64,000 bases of DNA from Flavobacterium channae (GTDB lineage: Bacteria; Bacteroidota; Bacteroidia; Flavobacteriales; Flavobacteriaceae): the NCBI RefSeq assembly GCF_021172165.1, contig NZ_CP089096.1, positions 1,488,001 to 1,552,000 on the forward strand, read 5' to 3'. Position 1 is the first letter of the stretch. Each line of letters starts with the position of its first letter. The notes under the pieces are model-generated. The model worked only from the letters and a program-made list of their open reading frames with translations. It did not search any database and had not been told where the DNA came from. Made by a program: the position numbers and the translations under genes. Positions 53,766 to 60,779 of this stretch are shown piece by piece.

Positions 53766-54770
53766 TTAATTAAAAATCTTTATCAACATTTCCTTTAATA
53801 AATCATGCTGTGAAATTGAAGCTGCACCAACTCCTTTACTTTTCAAATCAATTTCTCTTAAACTTGCTACTATTGCACTTACTTTTTTCATTGGGTAATT
53901 TCTAAAAGCAACTTCATAATCCTTAATAAAATAAGGACTTACTTTTAAAACTTTAGCAGCGTTAAACTGTGATTTATCTTTTAAACCATGATATTGAAGC
54001 AATTGAGAAAAGAATCCAAATACTAATCCTGTAGTAATTACTAACGGATTGTCTTTTGGATTTTGCGAAAAATGGTCAATAATTTTATACGCTTTCAATT
54101 GGTCTTTTTCACCAATAGCTTTTCGTAATTCGAAATTATTATAATCTTTGCTAAAACCAATATTCTCTTCTATGTCTTTTGGAGTATAAGTGTGGCCTTT
54201 TGGTAAAATAATTTTAAGTTTATCCAACTCATTACTTATTTTAGACAAATCGGTTCCTAAAAATTCAACTAAAATAGCAGCAGCTTTTGGTTCAATATTA
54301 TAACCTTGACCAGATAAAACACGTTTAATCCAATCGCCAACCTGATTTTCATATAATTTTTTACTCTCAAAAACTACACCTGTTTTTTCAAGAATTTTGG
54401 TTACTTTTTTACGCTTATCTAAAGTCTTGTATTTGTATGCAAAAACCAAAACGGTTGTAGGTTGTGGATTATCTGCATAAGCTTCTAACTTTTCAATATG
54501 ACGAGATAACTCCTGTGCTTCTCTAACAACCACTACTTGACGGTCTGCCATCATTGGAAAACGTTTAGCATTTCCTACAACATCTTCGATAGTAACATCT
54601 CTACCATACAAAATAGTCTGATTAAAATCGCGCTCATGTTCTTGTAAAACATTTTCCTCAATAAATTCTGTTAACTTATCAATATAATAAGGCTCATCAC
54701 CCATAAAAAAGTAAATGGGTTTAATATTTCCGGCTTTTATATCTTTTGTAATTTGAATTACTTCGTCCAT
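53766..54770 (-). CDS. holA: DNA polymerase III subunit delta
   Basis: 334 residues, the clamp-loader delta subunit that opens the sliding clamp. Diagnostic segments: the N-terminal IKPIYFFMGDEPYYIDKL (HolA P-loop-like region), FPMMADRQVVVVREAQEL, and LSKISNELDKLKIILPKG; the C-terminal domain has helices typical of delta. It is divergent from the HsdR_N-domain gene, with a 63-base intergenic region, an arrangement I believe is common in Bacteroidetes. Confidence 0.92.
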   Translation of the reverse strand: MDEVIQITKDIKAGNIKPIYFFMGDEPYYIDKLTEFIEENVLQEHERDFNQTILYGRDVTIEDVVGNAKRFPMMADRQVVVVREAQELSRHIEKLEAYADNPQPTTVLVFAYKYKTLDKRKKVTKILEKTGVVFESKKLYENQVGDWIKRVLSGQGYNIEPKAAAILVEFLGTDLSKISNELDKLKIILPKGHTYTPKDIEENIGFSKDYNNFELRKAIGEKDQLKAYKIIDHFSQNPKDNPLVITTGLVFGFFSQLLQYHGLKDKSQFNAAKVLKVSPYFIKDYEVAFRNYPMKKVSAIVASLREIDLKSKGVGAASISQHDLLKEMLIKIFN

Positions 54771-54799
54771 TCTTTTAAGTATTCAGAGTTCAGTGGTAG

Positions 54800-54829
54800 T
54801 TGACAGTTAGCTTAAAATAACTATTTTTG
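54800..54829 (+). promoter_or_regulatory. Strong flavobacterial promoter
   Basis: TTG, a 19-base spacer, then TATTTTTG: both boxes match the consensus. The -7 G is only four bases before the ATG of the following gene, so the mRNA could be leaderless. Confidence 0.65.
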
Positions 54830-54833
54830 CCTC

Positions 54834-55280
54834 ATGCAAAATTTGAATTTTCCAAACTATTTCTTTCGGTTCAAAAATAGTGAAAATAAAGTGTCTATTT
54901 TTGATGAAATCAGAAAAAAATTTATTCTTCTTACTCCAGAAGAATGGGTGCGTCAGCATGTAGTTCAGTTTTTGTTACAAGATAAAAAATATCCAAAATC
55001 GTATATAAACGTTGAGAAATTAATTAAGATTAACGATTTAAGCAAACGATATGATGTTGTTGTTTTTCAACCTAATGGAGAGATATTTTTATTAATCGAA
55101 TGTAAAGCTCCAGAAGTTCCAATATCCCAACAAACATTTGACCAAATTGCGCGTTATAATTTAGTTTTGAAAGCTAAATATTTAATGGTTACTAACGGAC
55201 TAAATCATTATTTTTGCCAAATGGATTTTGAAAACGAAAAATATGTTTTCTTGAAAGAACTTCCTGAATATTCAATTTAA
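54834..55280 (+). CDS. HsdR_N-domain (type I restriction-like) nuclease protein
   Basis: 148 residues corresponding to the N-terminal nuclease domain of type I restriction HsdR subunits, without helicase or other domains. The PD-(D/E)xK core is intact: EEWVRQHVVQFLLQDKKYP, the acidic strand SKRYDVVVFQP, and LLIECKAPEVPISQ with the E-x-K pair; QIARYNLVLKAKYLMVTNG follows. No hsdM or hsdS is nearby, so it is not part of a type I system. It may act in housekeeping DNA metabolism, given its place beside holA. It is three bases from the next gene. Confidence 0.85.
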   Translation: MQNLNFPNYFFRFKNSENKVSIFDEIRKKFILLTPEEWVRQHVVQFLLQDKKYPKSYINVEKLIKINDLSKRYDVVVFQPNGEIFLLIECKAPEVPISQQTFDQIARYNLVLKAKYLMVTNGLNHYFCQMDFENEKYVFLKELPEYSI

Positions 55281-55282
55281 TA

Positions 55283-55672
55283 ATGGAAAAACGCGATTTA
55301 ATACAAGCCGAAATTGAAAAATTAGGATTCTTTTTACAACGATTATTAGCCATTTTTTTAAAAGGAAATTCGGCAGGTAATTCAGTTGAAACATATGATT
55401 TAGTTACGAATGAATTTAAGAATGAATTGGATTTTGATTTACCTTTATTTGTTTCTCTCTCAAATGTTGAAATGAAAAAATATCTTTCAAATTTTAAATT
55501 TAACGAACAAAACTTGGAAAAATTAGCTGATTTGTTAGCTGAAATGAATTCTTCTAAAGCCTATTTAATAAGATCTTTTGAATTACTGAATTTGGCAGAT
55601 GAACTTTCAAACTCCTTTTCATTTGAAAGAAATAGCAAAAAAATAAAAATTCAACAATTACTTAATCAATAA
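55283..55672 (+). CDS. Hypothetical helical protein
   Basis: 129 residues, no signal peptide or membrane helix, predominantly helical with many Leu, Glu and Lys. Segments such as DLIQAEIEKLGFFLQRLLAIF and LEKLADLLAEMNSSKAYLIRSFELL look like packed amphipathic helices. I do not recognise a family. It lies three bases after the HsdR_N gene and five bases before the glycosyltransferase gene, so it is part of the same operon and may partner the nuclease-domain protein. Confidence 0.65.
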   Translation: MEKRDLIQAEIEKLGFFLQRLLAIFLKGNSAGNSVETYDLVTNEFKNELDFDLPLFVSLSNVEMKKYLSNFKFNEQNLEKLADLLAEMNSSKAYLIRSFELLNLADELSNSFSFERNSKKIKIQQLLNQ

Positions 55673-55676
55673 TCAC

Positions 55677-56672
55677 TTGAAAAAAATAGCAGTAGTCATA
55701 TTAAATTGGAATGGTGCAAAATTGTTAGAACAATTTTTACCTTCGGTAGTTGCATTTTCAGATGAAGCCAATATTTATGTAGCCGATAATGCTTCAACTG
55801 ATAGTTCAATTGAAGTCATTAAAACTCAATTTCCTTCAGTTAAGATAATTCAAAATACCGATAATTTTGGATTTGCAAAAGGATATAATGAAGCTTTAAA
55901 ATATGTCGAAGAAGAACATTATGCTTTAGTAAATTCAGATATTGAAGTTACTGAAAATTGGCTTACTCCTATTTTAAATATATTTGAAAACGAACCTGAA
56001 ACTGCAATTATTCAACCAAAATTACTGGATTTTAAAAAGAAAAACCATTTTGAATATGCTGGAGGAGCCGGTGGATTTATTGATAAGTTTGGTTATCCAT
56101 TTTGTAGAGGTCGTATTTTTGATACCATTGAAGAAGACAAACATCAGTATGATGATGAAATCGAAATCTTTTGGGCTACTGGAGCATGTTTTTTTATTAG
56201 AAAAGATGTTTACCATCAATTAAAAGGTTTTGATGATGATTTCTTTGCGCATCAAGAAGAAATTGATTTGTGCTGGAGAGCTTTCAATAAAGGATTTAAA
56301 ATAAAATACACACCAAAGTCTGTGGTTTATCATGTTGGTGGTGCTACTTTAAACGAAGGAAATCCAAGAAAAACCTTTTTGAATTTTAGAAATTCATTAT
56401 TAATGTTGACTAAAAATCTTCCAAAGAATCAATTGTTTTCTATTATTTTTATTCGATTGTGTTTGGACGGATTAGCGGGAATTCAGTTTGTTTTGAAAGG
56501 AAAATTCAAACATTGTTTTGCTATTATTAAAGCTCATTTTGCTTTTTACAAGCTTGCTAATCAATATTATAAAAAACGAGAAACTATTCAGAAGCCAAAT
56601 TATTTTAAATCAAAAAGTATCGTTTACAGTTACTTTGCCAAGAATGGCAAGGTCTTTGCAGATATTTTTTAA
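55677..56672 (+). CDS. Family 2 glycosyltransferase
   Basis: 331 residues with the GT-A fold. Motifs: VVILNWNGAKLLEQFLPSV, the nucleotide-binding VADNASTDSSIEVIK, the metal-binding NSDIE, and GFDDDFFAHQEEIDLCWRAF, where the acidic ED/EEID segment carries the general base. These are features of rhamnosyltransferase-like GT2 enzymes. The start is TTG at 55677; no ATG exists upstream in frame, and the homologous N-terminus begins at this point. It closes the three-gene operon. It adds a sugar to a surface polysaccharide or glycan; the acceptor is unknown. Confidence 0.88.
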   Translation: MKKIAVVILNWNGAKLLEQFLPSVVAFSDEANIYVADNASTDSSIEVIKTQFPSVKIIQNTDNFGFAKGYNEALKYVEEEHYALVNSDIEVTENWLTPILNIFENEPETAIIQPKLLDFKKKNHFEYAGGAGGFIDKFGYPFCRGRIFDTIEEDKHQYDDEIEIFWATGACFFIRKDVYHQLKGFDDDFFAHQEEIDLCWRAFNKGFKIKYTPKSVVYHVGGATLNEGNPRKTFLNFRNSLLMLTKNLPKNQLFSIIFIRLCLDGLAGIQFVLKGKFKHCFAIIKAHFAFYKLANQYYKKRETIQKPNYFKSKSIVYSYFAKNGKVFADIF

Positions 56673-56741
56673 CAATAGTTTAGGTTTAAAAAAGCTATTT
56701 TTTAACAATTTCCATTTAATTTTGTAAAAAAAAAGTAACGT

Positions 56742-57578
56742 ATGAGAAGAGTAATGTTATTCGCCACAGTAGCTGCTATTTCATTAAGTTCATGTGTTTC
56801 AAAAAAGAAATACACCGAATTAGAAGCTAAAAACAAAGAAATTCAAGATTTATTAAACACTGCAACAGTAAAATTAAATACCTGTTTGACTGAAAGAGAA
56901 GCTTTGGCTCAACAAGTTGACTTCCTTAAGAAAAACAATACCGATTTAATTAACAATGTTGGTAATTTAACAACATTAACAACTAAAGGTGCTGAGAATC
57001 TTGAAAAATCTTTAGAAAGTTTAAAAGAAAAAGATTTAAAAATATCTCGTTTACAAGACGCTTTAACTAAAAAAGACAGTGTTACTTTAGCATTAGTTAC
57101 AAGTTTAAAACGTGAAGTTGGAATCGACGATCCAGATATCAATATTAATATTGAAAAAGGAGTTGTAATGATTTCAATTGCTGATAATTTATTATTCAAA
57201 TCAGGAAGTTACGAAGTTAGTGACAAAGCAAAAGGAGTTTTAGCTAAAGTAGCTAAAGTAATCAACAGTAAACCAGATTTTGAATGTATGGTAGAAGGTC
57301 ACACAGATAATGTGCCAATTAAAAATGCTGTTTTATTAGACAACTGGGATTTATCGGTTAAAAGAGCGACTTCAATTGTTAGAGTTTTACAAAAAGACTT
57401 AGGAGTTAGTCCAAAACAATTAATTCCTGCTGGTAGAAGTTCTTATGTTCCTTTAGTGGATAACGATTCTCCAGCAAACAGAGCAAAAAACAGAAGAACT
57501 CGTATTATTATTATGCCTAAAATTGACCAATTCTACGATATGTTAGAAAAGGAAATGAAAAATTTAGAAGGAAAATAA
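56742..57578 (+). CDS. OmpA-like lipoprotein
   Basis: 278 residues. The signal peptide ends in SLSSC (lipobox Cys18), so it is an outer-membrane lipoprotein. A coiled coil (about 30-120, with many Leu, Lys and Glu) follows and then a C-terminal OmpA/MotB domain that binds peptidoglycan: VEGHTDNVPI, LSVKRATSIVRVL and NRRTRIIIMP. The layout resembles cell-envelope tethering proteins of the Pal/OmpA group. It stands alone between the glycosyltransferase operon and a terminator. Confidence 0.9.
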   Translation: MRRVMLFATVAAISLSSCVSKKKYTELEAKNKEIQDLLNTATVKLNTCLTEREALAQQVDFLKKNNTDLINNVGNLTTLTTKGAENLEKSLESLKEKDLKISRLQDALTKKDSVTLALVTSLKREVGIDDPDININIEKGVVMISIADNLLFKSGSYEVSDKAKGVLAKVAKVINSKPDFECMVEGHTDNVPIKNAVLLDNWDLSVKRATSIVRVLQKDLGVSPKQLIPAGRSSYVPLVDNDSPANRAKNRRTRIIIMPKIDQFYDMLEKEMKNLEGK

Positions 57579-57608
57579 ATTTTCAAAAAATATAATAATA
57601 TAAATATC

Positions 57609-57643
57609 AAAACACTTACTAAAGTTTAGTAAGTGTTTTTTTT
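57609..57643 (+). terminator. Terminator after the OmpA-like gene
   Basis: AAAACACTTACTA pairs with TAGTAAGTGTTTT across a five-base loop, followed by a run of T's. The sequence from 57644 to 57790 is AT-rich with no further signal that I can name. Confidence 0.9.
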
Positions 57644-57793
57644 ATTCATTTGCTACGTGTTTAATTTTATACAAATTCATCACAAATGTAAATTTCGAAC
57701 ACATAAAATTAAAAAATAATCATTTTTTTTTATATTAATAAATAAAAAAACCAACCTTTTAACCTTTTTAATTGTTTTATAACGATAAAACCA

Positions 57794-57823
57794 TTCGTAA
57801 ACTAATTATTTTCATTAGATTTG
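57794..57823 (+). promoter_or_regulatory. Candidate promoter of the secreted two-gene cassette
   Basis: TTCG, 18 bases, then TAGATTTG, matching TAnnTTTG; 25 bases before the ATG. Confidence 0.5.
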
Positions 57824-57848
57824 AGAGAACTTAAAAAAATATAAAATT

Positions 57849-58337
57849 ATGAAATGTAAAAAATTAATGTTTTATTTTTTGAGTGTTTATTTTATTGGTA
57901 TAACCTTTATTGTAGCACAAAATTCGGTTAATGCTTCGGGAGGAAATCTTTCGGGAGCTAATGGATCAGTTTCTTATTCAGTTGGTCAAATGGTTTACAC
58001 GACAAACTCAGGAACTAATGGATCTAATGCACAAGGTGTTCAACAACCTTATGAAATCTCCGAAGTATTATCTTCGATAGATTATTCAGAGTTAATTAGT
58101 GATTTGAAAATTTATCCAAATCCTTCCACTGATCATATTACAATAAACTTTATCAACTTAAATAATTTAAATCTTAGTCTTAAAATTATTGATATTAATG
58201 GGAAAGTTATAAAAAAAGAAGATTACTTACAAAACGAAACTACTATTGATGTTTCAAGCTATTCTTCAAATATCTATTTTCTCAATATAATGAATAAAGA
58301 CAAATTAATCAAATCTTTTAAATTAATAAAAAAATAA
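57849..58337 (+). CDS. Small T9SS type A sorting-domain protein
   Basis: 162 residues. A signal segment precedes a short Gly/Ser-rich repeat region (SVNASGGNLSGANGSVSYSVGQMVYTTNSG) and a T9SS type A C-terminal domain: LKIYPNPSTDHITINF, LKIIDINGKVI, and the final LIKSFKLIKK. Very little cargo is left between signal and sorting domain. It should be secreted by T9SS. It is separated by four bases from the next gene, so the two are cotranscribed. Confidence 0.88.
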   Translation: MKCKKLMFYFLSVYFIGITFIVAQNSVNASGGNLSGANGSVSYSVGQMVYTTNSGTNGSNAQGVQQPYEISEVLSSIDYSELISDLKIYPNPSTDHITINFINLNNLNLSLKIIDINGKVIKKEDYLQNETTIDVSSYSSNIYFLNIMNKDKLIKSFKLIKK

Positions 58338-58341
58338 AATT

Positions 58342-59679
58342 ATGAAAAAATTATATACTCTTTTTGCATTCATATGCATTACCTATACAGCACAAGCTCA
58401 AACTCCAGAAATGATGAGTTATCAAGCAATAATTAGAGATGGTTCAGACGCGTTAATCATATCATCACCTGTGGGAATACAAGTGAGCATATTACAAGGC
58501 TCTTCAACAGGAACAGCAGTTTATGTTGAAACTCATTCAACAAGTACAAATGCAAATGGTTTAATAAGTATAGAAGTTGGAAATGGAAGTGTTGTATCTG
58601 GAAGTTTTTCTACAATCGATTGGTCAACTGGTTCGTATTTTATTTCGACTGATGTTGATCCTGCTGGTGGGACAAATTATACAATTAGTGGTTCAAGTCA
58701 ACTATTGAGTGTTCCTTATGCATTATTTGCAAAAACTTCTGCTGGGGTTAATGGTCCACAATGGTCTACAAACGGCACAAATATTAATAATTCCAATACT
58801 GGAAGTGTAATAGTAGGTCCAAATGTTACTAATTCAAATTTAAATTTTGTAGTAACTAACAATACTAGTCCTAAAGCTGGTATAGGTAATCTTGGTGGTT
58901 TTAACAATGTAAATTCGGGAGAATTACTTTTTGTTGAAGATATTAATTATGCAGCAGGTGAATGTGGAATTAAATTTCAACATAATGGGGCTTTAAATAA
59001 TTTATATTTAATTGGTGCTTGTTCAACTCCTGATACTCTTGCTAGATTCAATAGAAGTGGCTTTTCAAATTTAAGACAATTAAGACTTGGGCTTAATTAC
59101 AATACTAATGCCTTAAATACTTTAAGTGTTGATGGAAATTCTGATTTTACAGGAAATGTAACAATTACTGGAGATTTAAATATAACGGGGAATATTGCTA
59201 AAGGAGGAGGAACTTTTAAGATTGATCATCCATTAGATCCAAAAAACAAATATTTAATTCACAGTTTTGTTGAATCACCTGAAATGTTGAATATATATTC
59301 TGGTAATGTTACAACAGATGAAAATGGTTATGCAACAGTTTTATTACCAAACTATTTTGAAGCCGCTAATAAAGATTTTAGATATCAATTAACTACCATT
59401 GGTACATTTGCTCAAGCTATAATTAGAGAAAAAATTTCAGACAATAAATTTATTATCCAAACAAATTCACCTAATGTAGAAGTGAGTTGGCAAATAACTG
59501 CTGTAAGAGCAGATAAATATGCTAATGAAAACAGAATTATCCCAGAGAAAGAAAAAGAATACAAAGGAACTTACTTACATCCAGAATTATATGGTCAAAG
59601 TAAAGAAAAATCTGAAAATTATGCTAAAAATAAATTAATTAGCTATCCAGATACTAATTCTAATGTTGATGGACAATAA
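58342..59679 (+). CDS. Large secreted beta-rich protein partnered with the T9SS protein
   Basis: 445 residues. A signal peptide (LYTLFAFICITYTAQAQ) is followed by repeated beta segments. MMSYQAIIRDGSDALIISSP, SPVGIQVSILQGS and SSQLLSVPYALFAKTS belong to a large family of Bacteroidetes surface proteins; the middle is Gly/Asn-rich, and IDGNSDFTGNVTITGDLNITGNI resembles a short fibre-like repeat. The last 150 residues are polar. No T9SS sorting domain is seen. Function unknown; the gene pair looks like a secreted surface-structure cassette. Confidence 0.78.
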   Translation: MKKLYTLFAFICITYTAQAQTPEMMSYQAIIRDGSDALIISSPVGIQVSILQGSSTGTAVYVETHSTSTNANGLISIEVGNGSVVSGSFSTIDWSTGSYFISTDVDPAGGTNYTISGSSQLLSVPYALFAKTSAGVNGPQWSTNGTNINNSNTGSVIVGPNVTNSNLNFVVTNNTSPKAGIGNLGGFNNVNSGELLFVEDINYAAGECGIKFQHNGALNNLYLIGACSTPDTLARFNRSGFSNLRQLRLGLNYNTNALNTLSVDGNSDFTGNVTITGDLNITGNIAKGGGTFKIDHPLDPKNKYLIHSFVESPEMLNIYSGNVTTDENGYATVLLPNYFEAANKDFRYQLTTIGTFAQAIIREKISDNKFIIQTNSPNVEVSWQITAVRADKYANENRIIPEKEKEYKGTYLHPELYGQSKEKSENYAKNKLISYPDTNSNVDGQ

Positions 59680-59701
59680 TATCTAAATAAACTATTTTTT
59701 G

Positions 59702-59736
59702 AAAGGACAATTTAATATTAAATTGTCCTTTTTTTT
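59702..59736. terminator. Bidirectional intrinsic terminator
   Basis: AAAGGACAATTTAA pairs with TTAAATTGTCCTTT and is followed by a T-run. It lies between the secreted cassette and the convergent Sua5 gene. Confidence 0.85.
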
Positions 59737-60355
59737 ACAATATATCTAAACTTCCCTTACCCTCACGAACAACTTCTGGCTCATAACCTGTTAAATCTAT
59801 AATGGTGGAAGCTACATTGTCTCCGTAACCGCCATCGATAACCAAATCGACTTTATTTTGCCATTTTTCGAAGATTAATTCTGGATCGGTAGAATATTCA
59901 ATAACCTCATCTTCATCACGAATTGACGTTGAAACAATAGGATTTCCTAACATTTCCACAATCTGAAGCGCAATATTGTTATGAGGAACACGTATTCCAA
60001 CAGTTTTCTTTTTTCTGAATTCTTTTGGCAAATCATTATTTCCTGGCAAAATAAAAGTGTAAGGACCAGGTAAAGCACGTTTTAGTATTTTGAAAGTAGA
60101 AGTATCAATTTGCTTTACATAATCAGATAAATTACTCAAACTCGAACAAACAAAAGAAAAATTCGCTTTTTCCAATTTAATGCCTTTGATTTTAGCTAAT
60201 TTTTCAAGCGCACGAGAATTCGTTATATCACAACCCAATCCATAAACCGTATCAGTTGGATAAATGACTAATCCACCATCTTTTAATACATCTACTACTT
60301 TTTTAATAGCTGCTTCACTTGGCTTATCTTCGTATATTCTTATGAATTCTGACAT
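59735..60355 (-). CDS. L-threonylcarbamoyladenylate synthase (Sua5/YrdC family)
   Basis: 206 residues. It makes threonylcarbamoyl-AMP from threonine, bicarbonate and ATP for the t6A37 modification of ANN-decoding tRNAs. Signatures: GGLVIYPTDTVYGLGCDITN, KANFSFVCSSLSNLSDYVK, LPGPYTFILPG and RVPHNNIALQIVEMLGNPIVSTS. The length fits the short TsaC/YrdC form without the Sua5 extra domain. No tsaB, tsaD or tsaE gene is adjacent. Confidence 0.92.
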   Translation of the reverse strand: MSEFIRIYEDKPSEAAIKKVVDVLKDGGLVIYPTDTVYGLGCDITNSRALEKLAKIKGIKLEKANFSFVCSSLSNLSDYVKQIDTSTFKILKRALPGPYTFILPGNNDLPKEFRKKKTVGIRVPHNNIALQIVEMLGNPIVSTSIRDEDEVIEYSTDPELIFEKWQNKVDLVIDGGYGDNVASTIIDLTGYEPEVVREGKGSLDIL

Positions 60356-60372
60356 GATTTATATGTTTTTTT

Positions 60373-60424
60373 CGTCAGCTCGAGTGATTTTTCGAAATAA
60401 AATGGAGAAAAATTGTATCGAGAG
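60373..60424. repeat. Terminal inverted repeat of the GIY-YIG unit, left copy
   Basis: The + strand reads CGTCAGCTCGAGTG at the outer end and TGTATCGAGAG at the inner end, 10 bases beyond the nuclease stop codon. Its reverse complement recurs at 60724-60776. The ends are the best-conserved parts; the middle is A-rich and variable. Confidence 0.65.
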
Positions 60425-60434
60425 CAAATTAATC

Positions 60435-60722
60435 TTAAAACTTCTTTTTTGCTAAATTAGGTAACTTTTCAAACTCTTGATTAATTAGAGCTTCCTTTTT
60501 TAGACGTGACCATTTCTTAATCTTTTTTTCTGTTTCAATTGCGATATTAATATCTGTAAATTCACAATAGTAAACCAATTCAATTGGTCGCCTATTTGCT
60601 GTATAACATTCAGGATAAAAACCTATTTCATGCTGAAAAATCCTTTGAGTCAAATTACTTGTTACTCCAGTATAATAAGAATCGTCGGAACATTTTAATA
60701 TGTAAACATATGATTGCTTCAT
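60435..60722 (-). CDS. Small GIY-YIG nuclease
   Basis: 95 residues, a stand-alone GIY-YIG endonuclease domain of the YhbQ/UPF0213 type. The signature appears as YVYILKCSDDSYYTGVTSNL (GIY as YVY, YIG as YTG). The conserved Arg is in LTQRIFQHE and the metal-binding Glu is in ETEKKIKKWSR. Its start codon is preceded immediately by the right inverted repeat, which must therefore supply its 5' leader. It may cut DNA or act in repair; the flanking repeats suggest that it belongs to a dispersed family. Confidence 0.88.
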   Translation of the reverse strand: MKQSYVYILKCSDDSYYTGVTSNLTQRIFQHEIGFYPECYTANRRPIELVYYCEFTDINIAIETEKKIKKWSRLKKEALINQEFEKLPNLAKKKF

Positions 60723-60723
60723 A

Positions 60724-60776
60724 CCTCTCGATACATTTTTATTCCGTTTCTCTTCATAAAAACACTCGAAGTGACG
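60724..60776. repeat. Terminal inverted repeat of the GIY-YIG unit, right copy
   Basis: Read on the minus strand it is CGTCACTTCGAGTG at the outer end and TGTATCGAGAGG at the inner end, matching the left copy at 12 of the first 14 bases and all 11 inner bases. Confidence 0.65.
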
Positions 60777-60779
60777 GAT

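Larger units (their letters stand above)
60373..60776. mobile_element. Candidate mobile unit: GIY-YIG nuclease gene inside inverted repeats
   Basis: A 404-base block consists of a left repeat, one gene, and a right repeat in inverted orientation. The repeats abut the gene closely: one base separates the right repeat from the start codon and 10 bases separate the stop from the left repeat. The block ends four bases from the uvrD stop codon. I see no obvious target-site duplication. The arrangement is seen in the sequence; mobility is an inference. Confidence 0.5.
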
